A stretch of 64,000 nucleotides of DNA, taken from assembly GCA_037045225.1 (NCBI GenBank), contig JBAOHZ010000009.1, positions 2,728,001 through 2,792,000 on the forward strand. Direction: 5' to 3'. A program made the position numbers and the translations under genes. Origin of the DNA: Nitrospira sp. GTDB taxonomy: Bacteria; Nitrospirota; Nitrospiria; Nitrospirales; Nitrospiraceae. How positions within the stretch are numbered: position 1 is the stretch's first letter; each line of letters begins with the position of its first letter. Below, in pieces: positions 9,475 through 18,448 of the stretch. The notes under the pieces were generated by a model. It was given only the letters and a program-made list of their open reading frames with translations, had not been told where the DNA came from and made no database searches.

Positions 9475-9924
9475 TCAGGGGTTTCCGCCGGCCTGGTTCG
9501 GATGAAGCGGCCAGATGCTTCTGAGGCGGTCGATGTGTGACGCGAGTGCGTCCGGTTCAAGTCGAACCGGTTCATGCGCAATACGCCACACCGGTTCCAG
9601 GGGGGCCGGATCGTCAGGTCGGCGCGGAATCAGATGCCAATGGATGTGGGGAAGCTGGTTGCCGAGCAATTCATAGTTGATCTTCACGGCCTGCCACGTG
9701 TGTGCGAGCACCGCAGCGACCTCGGACACTTCTTCGATGAGCCGGCTGCGTTCGTCGCGAGAAAGGTGGAAGAGTTCAGTCGCATGACGTTTCAGTACCA
9801 GCACGGTCCAGCCGGGGAAGAATTGGTCGTCGTGCAGATAGGCCTGGGTCAGTCCACAATCGGCTATGAACCGGTCCCGATCGGGCCAGGTTCCGACACA
9901 GGCTTTGCACGGCTCGCTGTTCAT
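9475..9924 (-). CDS. HIT-family nucleotide hydrolase/transferase
   Basis: 149 residues. The histidine triad HIHWH lies near residue 93, inside the family-typical context NQLPHIHWHLIPR. A CKAC pair near the N-terminus may bind zinc. HIT enzymes cleave or transfer nucleoside monophosphates (AMP-lysine, ApnA or nucleotidyl sugars). The long spacing and the tryptophan inside the triad resemble the diadenosine-polyphosphate-hydrolase-like branch; the substrate is inferred only. Its ATG overlaps the stop of the upstream gene (ATGA), so translation is coupled. A second, HinT-like HIT gene lies at 60292-60636. Confidence 0.82.
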   Translation of the reverse strand: MNSEPCKACVGTWPDRDRFIADCGLTQAYLHDDQFFPGWTVLVLKRHATELFHLSRDERSRLIEEVSEVAAVLAHTWQAVKINYELLGNQLPHIHWHLIPRRPDDPAPLEPVWRIAHEPVRLEPDALASHIDRLRSIWPLHPNQAGGNP

Positions 9925-10538
9925 GGTTGGCTCAGAGCCTGGGCTTCTTGCGGCGTGATCAGGCCTTTTTTGAGTAAGAGTTGGATCAACTTGTCGGTGC
10001 TTGCCTTGCTCGGAGGTGTCGCGGCGGTGGAGGCGGCGTTTTTTGATTTGGGCGGGTCGCGTTTTTGTCCCATCACGCGGAACGAGGGAGTGAAGACCGC
10101 CACATAGTCCCGGTTCCGGATGCGGACGGTCACGGGGAGGCTTTCGCTGTTTGGGGTGAGGTCAGGGTCCGATCCTTGTGGGATACGAAAAAAAGGTCGT
10201 CCGTCCTCCGTGGTCCCGTCCTGGCCGATGATTTCCATTCTGTTCAGGAGGGATTCGCCGGTCAGGTTCTCACGATCCTGCCCGCCGATATTGGTAATGC
10301 GATCCAGCACGATGATCAAGGAGTCGGCGACGAAGAGTTCCGCAGAATTGTTGCGGACAGTCACATCGTACCGATATTCGCTCGAAAAATTATCCCGACT
10401 GCGCAGGGTGACGAATGCGGCGGCTTTGCCGCTCAAATCGGCGAGGTCGGCGGCGGCCGCCAACAGGGGCGTAAAGGCCTGTGCAAACAGGAGGCAGGCG
10501 CTTCCCACCACAATGTGTATGGACCGCGTCTTTGCCAT
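9921..10538 (-). CDS. Secreted hypothetical protein
   Basis: 205 residues starting at the ATG at 10538, which has a GGGAGG site and opens a signal peptide (cleavage likely after LLAAAAD). A longer frame from 11426 is only an antisense reading of the HD gene. The mature part has beta-rich text (YDVTVRNNSAELFVADSLIIVLD), then a Lys/Ser/Ala-rich linker. A short C-terminal helix (KLIQLLLKKGLITPQEAQAL) resembles the SHOCT-like motif found at the ends of oligomerising bacterial proteins. No function is recognised. Confidence 0.68.
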   Translation of the reverse strand: MAKTRSIHIVVGSACLLFAQAFTPLLAAAADLADLSGKAAAFVTLRSRDNFSSEYRYDVTVRNNSAELFVADSLIIVLDRITNIGGQDRENLTGESLLNRMEIIGQDGTTEDGRPFFRIPQGSDPDLTPNSESLPVTVRIRNRDYVAVFTPSFRVMGQKRDPPKSKNAASTAATPPSKASTDKLIQLLLKKGLITPQEAQALSQP

Positions 10539-10630
10539 GATTCCCTCCCGGTTGTCGGTCAGCATCGGTCTCAGAATAACAAAGCTCCCCAGTGAGTGCG
10601 AGGAAATCCTCTGTCTGGGGCGTGGTTTGC

Positions 10631-10660
10631 TTGACACGTTCTTTTGGCGGACGATATTCT
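10631..10660 (+). promoter_or_regulatory. Sigma-70-type promoter for the HD-protein gene
   Basis: TTGACA at 10631-10636, an 18-base spacer and TATTCT at 10655-10660 place a transcript start about 34 bases before the ATG at 10701. The match is by eye. Confidence 0.55.
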
Positions 10661-10700
10661 GCCCGCCGGTAGAGGATCGACTGCGGCTCATCACACCTGC

Positions 10701-11576
10701 ATGGCAACGACACGTCTTACGTTCCCTCCGCTGTTGATTCCGCGGACGCTCGTCTCTCAACTGTTGCATCTCTACGATTATCCCGACCCGCGCCGCCCCG
10801 GACGTCTGATCAAGGGCTACGATTGTCCGCATGCCCTCCGGACGGCCCGGATGTGCACCGCCGTGGCTCAGCGCATGGGACACCCGCCGGCGCGAGTCAA
10901 ACAGTATCAGATCGCCTGCATGCTGCATGATTTGGGGCGAGCCGGACTGGATCGACGACTGTTCGGCCGGATCTGGTCCTGGGCGCGCGCGCAGGGCATT
11001 CCCACCAGGCCGCGTGAATGGCGGGCTCTTCACCCGGAGACCCGGTATGGCCGGGAAACCGAGGCCTTTGTCTCGCGTTATCGAGGCGCGATGGAAGCGG
11101 CGGGCATTGATCTGAATTCCTGGGCCTGCGAGCAGGTGGAAATGCGCCTGGGGTACGCCCGCAGATTGGCCGCCCGATTGCGCGCCGTGAAGCCGCGCTT
11201 GCGCGAGCTTGGGGTCACTTGGTCGCCATGGATGGGCCGGATTATGCTGTACTACTACTATCCTGAAAAGCTGAACGGCGCGCAGCCCTGGGTTCGACAA
11301 TTGGCGGAGATCCTGGTGGCCTGCGAACAGTTCGAGGCCTATAGTAATCAACGTCGCGGGCGTGACTACTATGTGCGGCAACGTGAAGATGTATCGGAAG
11401 CCTTTGCCTATCTGGATGCCCTGCAAGGGGAAGGGATCATCAGCCGTCCCGTTGTCCAGGCCTTGCGGGCGCTTGCGTCGGAAGGGGTGTTCGATCGTGT
11501 CTTGGAAGAGGCCAGGGGACGGGCGTTGTCAGAACGCGAGCGCAATTTCCTGCGCGGGGCAAGTCAGGAGTCATGA
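10701..11576 (+). CDS. HD-domain (HD-GYP-like) phosphohydrolase
   Basis: 291 residues from the ATG at 10701. An HD domain is visible near the N-terminus: a metal-ligand His in CPHALRTARM and the HD pair in ACMLHDLGRAGLD (about residues 73-80). The rest is helical and Arg-rich. HD proteins hydrolyse cyclic dinucleotides, nucleotides or other phosphates. A GYP motif is not visible, so c-di-GMP phosphodiesterase activity is only possible. It is separated from the YjbQ gene by 1 base. Confidence 0.7.
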   Translation: MATTRLTFPPLLIPRTLVSQLLHLYDYPDPRRPGRLIKGYDCPHALRTARMCTAVAQRMGHPPARVKQYQIACMLHDLGRAGLDRRLFGRIWSWARAQGIPTRPREWRALHPETRYGRETEAFVSRYRGAMEAAGIDLNSWACEQVEMRLGYARRLAARLRAVKPRLRELGVTWSPWMGRIMLYYYYPEKLNGAQPWVRQLAEILVACEQFEAYSNQRRGRDYYVRQREDVSEAFAYLDALQGEGIISRPVVQALRALASEGVFDRVLEEARGRALSERERNFLRGASQES

Positions 11577-11577
11577 C

Positions 11578-12000
11578 ATGACGGTGAGAAGTGTTGCGAT
11601 GCAGGTGAAGATGCCGGGCGATTGCCGGGTGGAGAATATTACCGGGCAGGTCCAGGAGGCGTTGAAAGAAACACGCTTACGTGCCGGAATTCTCACGCTC
11701 TTTATCAAGCACACGACGGCCTCCGTGTTGATCATCGAGGATGAGCTGGGCATCCGTGCCGACACGAAAGCGCTGTGGGAACGATTGATTCCTGCTGATC
11801 CGGGCTGGCAACACAATGTCCGCAACGCAGGAGAGGATAACGGCCACAGCCATCTGCGCGGTCAACTGCAGGGGCAGTCGCTCACCATTCCTTTCAATGA
11901 TGGGGCGATGACGCTGGGCACCTGGCAGCAGATCGTCGTGCTGGATTTCGATACACGCGCGCGAACGAGGGACTTGGTGCTGCAGGTCATTGGTGAATAG
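11578..12000 (+). CDS. YjbQ/UPF0047 family protein
   Basis: 140 residues with the family signature: IKHTTASVLIIED near residue 44, HSHLRGQL in the middle and a Gly-Thr-Trp-Gln-Gln stretch near the C-terminus. The family is small and cytosolic; some members have weak thiamine-phosphate synthase activity but the physiological role is unsettled. The start is the ATG just after the upstream stop. An ATG at 11573 reads only two codons. Confidence 0.85.
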   Translation: MTVRSVAMQVKMPGDCRVENITGQVQEALKETRLRAGILTLFIKHTTASVLIIEDELGIRADTKALWERLIPADPGWQHNVRNAGEDNGHSHLRGQLQGQSLTIPFNDGAMTLGTWQQIVVLDFDTRARTRDLVLQVIGE

Positions 12001-12001
12001 G

Positions 12002-13129
12002 ATGGGTCTGCGCGGAGCGCTCCGGGAGAAGTGGCGTGGTACAGGGATGAGGCTGGGTGTGGTGGCGGCGCTGGCGATGGCTGTGTCATCACCGGCCTGG
12101 CTTCCGGCCGCGGAAGGCACGAACAGGCACCTGATTGCGCAATCTGCCGCCCCGACCGAGCTCAGTCCAGAGGAGCAGGCGACCATCGCCGTCTTCGAGC
12201 GCGCCACGCGGTCGGTGGTGTTCATTGCGAACACGGCGATGCAGCGCGATCCCTGGTCGTTCAACCTGTTTGAAGTGCCCCAAGGTTCCGGCACAGGCTT
12301 CGTGTGGAACCGGCAGGGCCACATCGTCACCAATTTCCATGTCATCTATGGCGCGGATGCAATCACGGTGACGTTGGCGGATCGCACGGAATTCAAAGCG
12401 AAGGTCATCGGCGCCGATCCCGATCACGACCTTGCGGTGTTGCAGGTTCAGGCTCCGGAAGCGGCGCTCCAGCCGGTCATCATCGGCAATTCCCAGTCGC
12501 TGCGTGTCGGGCAAAAGGTGTTGGCCATCGGCAATCCCTTCGGGCTCGATCACACGCTGACCACTGGTGTCGTGAGCGCGCTCGGCCGTACCATTAAGTC
12601 GATGAGCAACCGGACGATCGAAGGCGTGATTCAAACGGATGCGGCGATCAACCCGGGCAATTCCGGGGGGCCATTGCTGGACAGCGGTGGCCGGTTGATC
12701 GGCGTGAATACCCAGATCATGAGCCCGAGCGGTGCGTTCGCCGGCATCGGGTTCGCCGTGCCGGTCGATACGGTGAGCCGGATCGTGCCGGAATTGATCA
12801 AGCATGGAAAGCTGATCCGGCCAGGCTTGGGGATCTCATTAGTGCCGGATGCCATGGCCCGGCGCTGGGGTGTTAAAGGCGTGATCATCGGAAAGGTCGG
12901 CCGGGGGAGTATCGCCGAACGGATCGGTCTGCACGGGGCGCGTGAGACGGCCGGAGGCCGGATCGAACTGGGCGATATTATCGTGGCGGTGGACCAGCAG
13001 CCGGTGGAGACGATCGACGATTTGATGGATCTGATGGAACGGCACAAAGTCGGCGACGAGGTGACAATCGAATACGTCCGTGGCAAACGGCGGGTACAAG
13101 TGGTTGTCCCGCTGCAGGCGGTCAATTGA
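12002..13129 (+). CDS. Trypsin-like serine protease with PDZ domain (HtrA/DegP type)
   Basis: 375 residues counted from the ATG at 12002. In-frame TTG/GTG starts a few codons upstream and the ATG at 12047 are alternatives. A hydrophobic export segment lies at about 17-37. The catalytic triad is visible: His113 in TNFHVI, Asp143 in DHDLAVL, Ser221 in GNSGGPL. One PDZ domain follows (about 275-370). HtrA proteases degrade or hold misfolded envelope proteins; a single PDZ fits the DegS or single-PDZ branch. It lies just upstream of the proteasome locus, separated by 93 bases. Confidence 0.88.
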   Translation: MGLRGALREKWRGTGMRLGVVAALAMAVSSPAWLPAAEGTNRHLIAQSAAPTELSPEEQATIAVFERATRSVVFIANTAMQRDPWSFNLFEVPQGSGTGFVWNRQGHIVTNFHVIYGADAITVTLADRTEFKAKVIGADPDHDLAVLQVQAPEAALQPVIIGNSQSLRVGQKVLAIGNPFGLDHTLTTGVVSALGRTIKSMSNRTIEGVIQTDAAINPGNSGGPLLDSGGRLIGVNTQIMSPSGAFAGIGFAVPVDTVSRIVPELIKHGKLIRPGLGISLVPDAMARRWGVKGVIIGKVGRGSIAERIGLHGARETAGGRIELGDIIVAVDQQPVETIDDLMDLMERHKVGDEVTIEYVRGKRRVQVVVPLQAVN

Positions 13130-13222
13130 TCGGACGGGTGTGAACCGGGTGGTGCGCCCGCGACAGTGCGGTTGTGCTCTGTGTTAGGATGACCGGAGTG
13201 AGACCAGCCGGAGGAAATAGTT

Positions 13223-14974
13223 ATGAGTGACCATCGAAATCCAGATCAGCCAGAGGCAGGCGGGCCACAGTCGCCGCGCCGCGAAGCTTCTGCATCGCCT
13301 GATCCGATCGAACTGATAGAAGAATGTCTGGCGGCGTTTCCGGACGGCGATCCGCGCCAGAAGCTGCTGTATAAATTACGACATGTGCTGACGGCCCAGT
13401 CGGTCGCGCAGGACCGGCGCGACACGGAGTTGAAGAAACTCAATGAGGTGGTGACCAAATTGACGGCACCGGCCAATCGGGTCGGTCTGCTGCTTGAGGT
13501 GCCGGCTGAAGGAGTCGCGCGTATTGTGGTCGGAGGGGCGGAGTATTACGCCAACATCGACCCGCGTCTCCCGGTCGAGGATCTCAAGATCGGCACGCAA
13601 ATTCTGGTGAATGAAGCCTATACGGTGATCAAGGCCCTGGGGTACGACCGCAACGGGCCGGTGCTGAAGGTGGCCGAGGTGTTGCCGGACGGACGCATTC
13701 GTTTTGAGCAGGATATGGGCCGGCAGGCGTTGATTCTGCAGCGGTCCAGTGATTTGCTGGGGACTGATCTCAAACCAGGCGATGAAGTTCGTATCGAGCC
13801 GACACATCGGATCGCCATCGAAAAGTTTGAAAATCGCCAGGCGAGGACACACCTCCTTGACGAAGTGCCCAGCGTGACGTGGGAGCAAATCGGCGGGCAG
13901 CATCAGGCGATCGAAGCCATCCGGAAAGCCATCGAATATCCTCTGCTCCATGCCGATACGTTTACGAAGTATGAATTTACGCAGCCGAAGGGGTTTCTGC
14001 TCTATGGACCGCCGGGCTGCGGCAAAACCTTGATCGGTCAGGCGGCAGCCGCCAGCCTGGCCCAGCTCGTCCGGGAGTCGCAGGGGCAGGCTGCTGCGGA
14101 CGGCACGTCGAAGAATCCCCCGGTGACTAGCGGCGCCTTCCTGCACATCAAGGGGCCGGAGATTCTGAACATGTGGCTGGGCGAGTCCGAGCGGATCGTC
14201 CGAGACCTCTTCGCCAAGGCCCGCGCTAGACGGAAAGAGGGGGCGCTGCCGTTTATTTTCATCGATGAAGCCGAATCCGTGTTGGGGACCAGGCGGTCGA
14301 TGCGGTCGTTCAATATCAACAATACGTTGGTGCCGATGTTTTGCGCCGAGATGGACGGGATTGAGTCGCTGCAGGATGTGGTGATCATTCTGGCGTCCAA
14401 CCGGCCCGATTTGATCGATCCGGCGGTGCTCCGGCCCGGACGAATCGATCGAAAAATCAAGGTTGCGCGCCCGAATCGGGAGTCGGCGGTAGAGATTCTT
14501 GCGGTGTATCTCACGCCGTCGCTGCCCCTCGATGCTGACCTGCTGGCGCGGACCGGGCAGGACCATGCAGCCGCCCGCCGTGCGGTGATCGAGCAGGTCG
14601 TCGACAGCCTGTTCGCACGGACGGATCAGAATCGCGTGTTGTCGATTCGCCTTCGGAATGGGCAGAACAAGGTACTGTATCGCGGAGATCTCGTCAGTGG
14701 CGCAATTCTCTCCTCGATCGTCCAGCGGGCGAAGGAGAAGGCGATCGAGCGGGTGGTCGCACAAGCCGGCGCGCCTGCCGGCGATGGGATCCGCGCGCAA
14801 GATCTGCTCGATGCGGTGCATGAAGAATATCGCGAAGGGGAAATGTTGCCGCCGGACGATGCCGCCGAAGAATGGCTCAAACTCCTGGATCACCATCCCG
14901 AACAGGTTGTGGGTGTGTCGTCCTTCCGCCGTGGGCGGGCGACGGAAGAGCGATTGGTCAACCAGATCATCTGA
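13223..14974 (+). CDS. mpa: Proteasome-activating AAA+ ATPase (Mpa/ARC)
   Basis: 583 residues; the start has a GGAGG site. A short N-terminal coiled coil (about 40-80) is followed by tandem OB-like domains (85-210). The AAA+ domain has Walker A GPPGCGKT near 261-268 and Walker B FIFIDEAES near 343. The pore-loop region reads KGPEILNMWLGESE. In actinobacteria the hexamer captures pupylated substrates through the coiled coil and threads them into the 20S core, docking by a C-terminal Gln-Tyr-Leu. Here the protein ends Val-Asn-Gln-Ile-Ile, with no penultimate Tyr. It is the first gene of the locus. Confidence 0.93.
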   Translation: MSDHRNPDQPEAGGPQSPRREASASPDPIELIEECLAAFPDGDPRQKLLYKLRHVLTAQSVAQDRRDTELKKLNEVVTKLTAPANRVGLLLEVPAEGVARIVVGGAEYYANIDPRLPVEDLKIGTQILVNEAYTVIKALGYDRNGPVLKVAEVLPDGRIRFEQDMGRQALILQRSSDLLGTDLKPGDEVRIEPTHRIAIEKFENRQARTHLLDEVPSVTWEQIGGQHQAIEAIRKAIEYPLLHADTFTKYEFTQPKGFLLYGPPGCGKTLIGQAAAASLAQLVRESQGQAAADGTSKNPPVTSGAFLHIKGPEILNMWLGESERIVRDLFAKARARRKEGALPFIFIDEAESVLGTRRSMRSFNINNTLVPMFCAEMDGIESLQDVVIILASNRPDLIDPAVLRPGRIDRKIKVARPNRESAVEILAVYLTPSLPLDADLLARTGQDHAAARRAVIEQVVDSLFARTDQNRVLSIRLRNGQNKVLYRGDLVSGAILSSIVQRAKEKAIERVVAQAGAPAGDGIRAQDLLDAVHEEYREGEMLPPDDAAEEWLKLLDHHPEQVVGVSSFRRGRATEERLVNQII

Positions 14975-14982
14975 AACGGCCT

Positions 14983-16503
14983 ATGCATCTCTTTGGCATT
15001 GAAACGGAATATGGCATCACCCGCGAGGACCTCGATGCGGTCGATCCCGTCGAGGAATCGATGGAGCTGGTCCGTGCCCATTTGCCCGGCAAGTTTGAAC
15101 GACGCTGGGACTATCGGGGCGAAGATCCGCATGAGGACGCGCGCGGGTTCCGGGTCTCCGGTCTGCAACAGGACAAGGAGGAGGACGACTTCGCCAAGGT
15201 CGATGCGCATCGACCCTTTTCATTTCACGAGATGAAGAGCGATTTGGTCCTGCCGAACGGGGCGCGATTTTACAACGACCACACGCACCCCGAATATTCC
15301 ACTCCGGAATGTCGCACGCTCAAGGATCTCCTGGCGCATGACCGGGCGGGAGAACGGATCGTGCAGCGGGCGGCAGATCGACGGAACCAGCAGCTCGGCG
15401 GCCCGCACGTCCAACTCTACAAGAATAATACCGACTTTCACGGCCACAGTTATGGCTGCCACGACAATTACCTGGTGTCGCGTGCCCTGCCGTTTCCTCA
15501 GCTGGTCAGTGGCCTGTTGCCGTTTCTGGTGAGCCGGCAGCTGGTGGCGGGAGCCGGGAAGGTCGGGATGGAGGCTCAAGAATCGGGCTTCGTGCCAGGG
15601 CCTGTTCAACTCTCGCAACGGGCCGACTTCATGGAGGCTGAATTAGGCGTCGATACGATGCACAACCGGCCCATCCTGAATACGCGTGATGAGCCGCATG
15701 CCGACCGGACCAAATACCGGCGCCTGCACTTGATTCTGGGCGATGCGAACATGTGCGAGTATGCAACGGCGCTCAAGGTCGGTACGACCAGGGTGGTGCT
15801 GGACCTACTTCAGCGTGGAGCGGCTCCGAGCCTGGAGTTGGAACAGCCGGTGGCCGCCATCAAGCAACTTTCTAGAGACCCTGAGCTGAAGACGACGGTG
15901 CGATTAAAGGATGGCCGGACCATATCAGGATTGGCCATTCAGGAAGAATACTGGAACGCGGCGAGTCGGTGCTGTGCGGGCAGTGATCCGGATGCCGATT
16001 GGGTGCTGCGGGAATGGCACGAGACTCTCGGCTTGCTTCGCCAAGATCGCGCGCAATTGGTCGGCAAGCTCGACTGGGTGACCAAACAGTGGTTGCTGGA
16101 GACGTTCATGCGGGAAGAACGGCTGGCGTGGGAGGACCCATGGCTCGCCAGTCTGGATTTGGAATACCATAATGTGAACCCCGACCGCGGGCTGTTTCTG
16201 GGCCTCGAAGCCGAAGGGAAAACCTGGCGCATGACGAGCGAGCGTGATATCGCACAGGCTCTGGTGGCCGGCCCCTCCGACACCAGGGGCGGGCTTCGCG
16301 GCTTGTGTGTGAGACGGTTCCCGGAGCAGATCACCGGTATGCAATGGGAGCGGGTGCAGTTTGCGGGGGGGCTGCGTGCGCGCACGCTTGAGATGGGTGA
16401 TCTCTTTGAGCCAGATGCGGTGCAGGCCTGTGCGGCTTTGTTGGAAGCTGCGGCGTCTCCAGCCGAGGCGCTGGCGGCGTGGACGAGACGAAAGGACGGG
16501 TAA
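14983..16503 (+). CDS. dop: Depupylase/deamidase-type ligase-fold enzyme Dop
   Basis: 506 residues. It starts MHLFGIETEYG, the glutamine-synthetase-like nucleotide site shared by Dop and PafA. Before the catalytic NDHTHPEYSTPE segment (Asp99) there is a long insertion (about 45-80) corresponding to the Dop loop, which separates Dop from PafA. Dop removes the tag from lysines and, where the tag ends in Gln, deamidates it. The tag here already ends in Glu, so only depupylase activity would be needed. It starts 8 bases after mpa and is followed 2 bases later by the tag gene. Confidence 0.92.
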   Translation: MHLFGIETEYGITREDLDAVDPVEESMELVRAHLPGKFERRWDYRGEDPHEDARGFRVSGLQQDKEEDDFAKVDAHRPFSFHEMKSDLVLPNGARFYNDHTHPEYSTPECRTLKDLLAHDRAGERIVQRAADRRNQQLGGPHVQLYKNNTDFHGHSYGCHDNYLVSRALPFPQLVSGLLPFLVSRQLVAGAGKVGMEAQESGFVPGPVQLSQRADFMEAELGVDTMHNRPILNTRDEPHADRTKYRRLHLILGDANMCEYATALKVGTTRVVLDLLQRGAAPSLELEQPVAAIKQLSRDPELKTTVRLKDGRTISGLAIQEEYWNAASRCCAGSDPDADWVLREWHETLGLLRQDRAQLVGKLDWVTKQWLLETFMREERLAWEDPWLASLDLEYHNVNPDRGLFLGLEAEGKTWRMTSERDIAQALVAGPSDTRGGLRGLCVRRFPEQITGMQWERVQFAGGLRARTLEMGDLFEPDAVQACAALLEAAASPAEALAAWTRRKDG

Positions 16504-16505
16504 CC

Positions 16506-16700
16506 ATGCGATATATGTTGATGCCGGAACGTCGTGAGGCACCGGGCGATCCCATGCCGAAACCATCGGGGCCGTCGGAAGAAGGCGGAGGACCTCGACG
16601 GCCTGAAACGGGCTCGCCGGATAAGGATAATCTGCTGAAGCGGATGCGGAAGGTCGATCCGAAGCAAGCAGAGCGCTATCGACAACGCACGGGAGAGTAA
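16506..16700 (+). CDS. ubact: UBact/Pup-like protein tag
   Basis: 64 residues, hydrophilic and probably disordered, with a Pro/Gly/Glu-rich middle and a basic C-terminal helix (KDNLLKRMRKVDPKQAERYRQ). It ends Arg-Thr-Gly-Glu, the R[TS]G[EQ] ending reported for UBact in Gram-negative phyla including Nitrospirota, instead of the Gly-Gly-Gln/Glu of actinobacterial Pup. The C-terminal Glu would be joined by PafA to substrate lysines. The ATG at 16506 gives the expected short protein, and its position between dop and prcB supports the call. Confidence 0.9.
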   Translation: MRYMLMPERREAPGDPMPKPSGPSEEGGGPRRPETGSPDKDNLLKRMRKVDPKQAERYRQRTGE

Positions 16701-16787
16701 GGCGCGTTCGGGTACGGAGTCAGGCGTGAGGGGGTAGTTCATCGATCTGGCGGCCCGACGCTTCACGTTTCACGAGGGGTTTGTGTA

Positions 16788-17561
16788 ATGGGGATGCAAG
16801 GGGACTTTTTTCAACTCTTGAAGGAACAGGGGTATCAGTTCGGAAATCCTGTCGCGGCAGCCGCCGGGATGGACGTTCCGACGGCCACCACCATTTTGGC
16901 GTTGAAGTATCGCGACGGCGTGTTGGTCGCAGGCGACCGCCGGGCAACGGCGGGCAATATGGTGATGTACGACCGCACCGACAAGGTGCTGGAGATCGAT
17001 CGCCACAGCGTGATGGCCATCGCGGGGGTGCCGGCGACGGCCTATGAGATGGTGCGGGTCCTGGAGCATTCGTTCAAATACTATCGGCGCACCCAATTGC
17101 AGGAGTTGAGTTTCGAAGGGAAACTGCGCGCAGTCTCCAAGTTGCTCAAGGAGAACGTCCCGGCGGCATTGGCGGGGACCGGTGCCGTGGTTCCGGTGTT
17201 CGCGGGGTATGATCACGAGCAGGAGTCCGCGAAGATTTATTTCTACGATATTCTGGGTGCTGAATTTGAGGCCGTCGAGTATGCCGTGTCCGGTTCGGGC
17301 TCGCCGACGATTCGCGGCATCCTGCACTATGTGAACACTTGGGGACCGCAACCGTTGGCGACGCTCCCTGAAGAGCAGGCTACCGTTCAGGCACTCCGGT
17401 TGCTCTCCAGTGCGGCGGAATTCGACTCGGCCACCGGCGGAGTGAATCGGGAGCTGAATCTCTATCCGGTGGTGAAACTCATTAAGGCCGCCGGTGTGCA
17501 GACCATTCCGGATGCCGATTTGAAACGATTGTATGAGAGCGAAGTGCTGCGCGGACGCTGA
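16788..17561 (+). CDS. prcB: 20S proteasome beta subunit
   Basis: 257 residues. A 33-residue propeptide precedes TTILALKYRDG; Thr34 would become the N-terminal nucleophile after autocleavage. The family-typical GDRRATAGNM follows. Seven beta subunits form each inner ring of the core. An 87-base gap separates it from the tag gene, with a modest purine-rich site before the ATG. Confidence 0.93.
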   Translation: MGMQGDFFQLLKEQGYQFGNPVAAAAGMDVPTATTILALKYRDGVLVAGDRRATAGNMVMYDRTDKVLEIDRHSVMAIAGVPATAYEMVRVLEHSFKYYRRTQLQELSFEGKLRAVSKLLKENVPAALAGTGAVVPVFAGYDHEQESAKIYFYDILGAEFEAVEYAVSGSGSPTIRGILHYVNTWGPQPLATLPEEQATVQALRLLSSAAEFDSATGGVNRELNLYPVVKLIKAAGVQTIPDADLKRLYESEVLRGR

Positions 17562-17607
17562 CAGATAGACGGCTGGTTATTGATCTCAATGGTGAAGGTG
17601 GCACGTT

Positions 17608-18447
17608 ATGTATGAAGAACCCTATCGGTGGATCGAGGCAGTCGGCAACCGACGCCAGTATCTCGACGAGCAGTTCACAAAGGGCTCACCCGTCGTCGCG
17701 CTGGCCTATGCCGACGGGATACTGATGTTGACCGTGAGCCGAGGAACGCCCAAGCTCTACGAGATTTACGATCGTATTGCGCTGGGTGGAATGGGACACC
17801 CGGCGGATTTGGAAAAGTTGCGCTTCTCTCTTCTGGAGATGGCCCATGTCGAGGGTTTTAACCGATCGCCGTCCGATGTCACGGGCGCCAGGCTCATGAA
17901 GTATGGCTTGGCACCAGTCATCAAGCAGGCCTTTGAAGAAATTTATAAAGCGCCCTTCATCGCCAAAATTTTGCTGGCCGAATTGGGCGTGAAACCCGAG
18001 CGCGACTTGTTTCTCTCGATCAACTACGATGGCAATTTCGAGGAGAGCCGGGGCTGGGCGGCATTAGGCGCGACGTCGTCCGTGCAGAGCCGGATGCGAC
18101 GTTATGTTGAGTCGCAACCGGCGTGTGCGCAGGCTTCGCTGGCGCAGGCGGTGGAACTCGCCCTGTGCATGTGGGCGGTTGGCTCGCTGGCTCAAACAGC
18201 ATCCGAGTCCTCGGCTGCGGAGTCATCCTCCGCTCAGGTCTCGGAAGACAAGACGGAAGGAGACGGTTCCAGTCTCCCTGACAAGGCGGCGTTGCTCACT
18301 CATGTGCGTCAGACCGTTGTTGAAAAATCATTGGAATGTGTTCTGCTGGAGCGCCGCGGGCCTGGATCGGCCAAATATCGCGCGCTTCGTCCTGATGAGT
18401 TGGGCGGTCTATTGCCTCCGGCTGTCAGCGCGCCGATCGTGACCTAA
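17608..18447 (+). CDS. prcA: 20S proteasome alpha subunit
   Basis: 279 residues. The alpha-subunit core is recognisable (SPVVALAYADGILMLT, LYEIYDRIALGGMG, the HVEGFNRSPSDVTG region). It lacks the beta-type Thr nucleophile. A Ser/Ala/Glu-rich, probably disordered stretch interrupts the C-terminal part (about 195-225). Alpha rings gate the chamber and receive the ATPase tails. The ATPase here has an unusual C-terminus, so matching changes in the alpha-ring pockets are worth checking. The next gene starts 1 base after the stop. Confidence 0.9.
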   Translation: MYEEPYRWIEAVGNRRQYLDEQFTKGSPVVALAYADGILMLTVSRGTPKLYEIYDRIALGGMGHPADLEKLRFSLLEMAHVEGFNRSPSDVTGARLMKYGLAPVIKQAFEEIYKAPFIAKILLAELGVKPERDLFLSINYDGNFEESRGWAALGATSSVQSRMRRYVESQPACAQASLAQAVELALCMWAVGSLAQTASESSAAESSSAQVSEDKTEGDGSSLPDKAALLTHVRQTVVEKSLECVLLERRGPGSAKYRALRPDELGGLLPPAVSAPIVT

Positions 18448-18448
18448 C

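Noticed and set aside
10539..11426. Minus-strand frame extending the secreted protein at 9921-10538 to 501 residues
   Set aside because: The extension is antisense to the HD-protein gene. The internal ATG at 10538 has a ribosome site and a signal peptide.
13376..14896. 506-residue minus-strand frame
   Set aside because: Antisense shadow of the proteasome ATPase; composition-driven and without domains.
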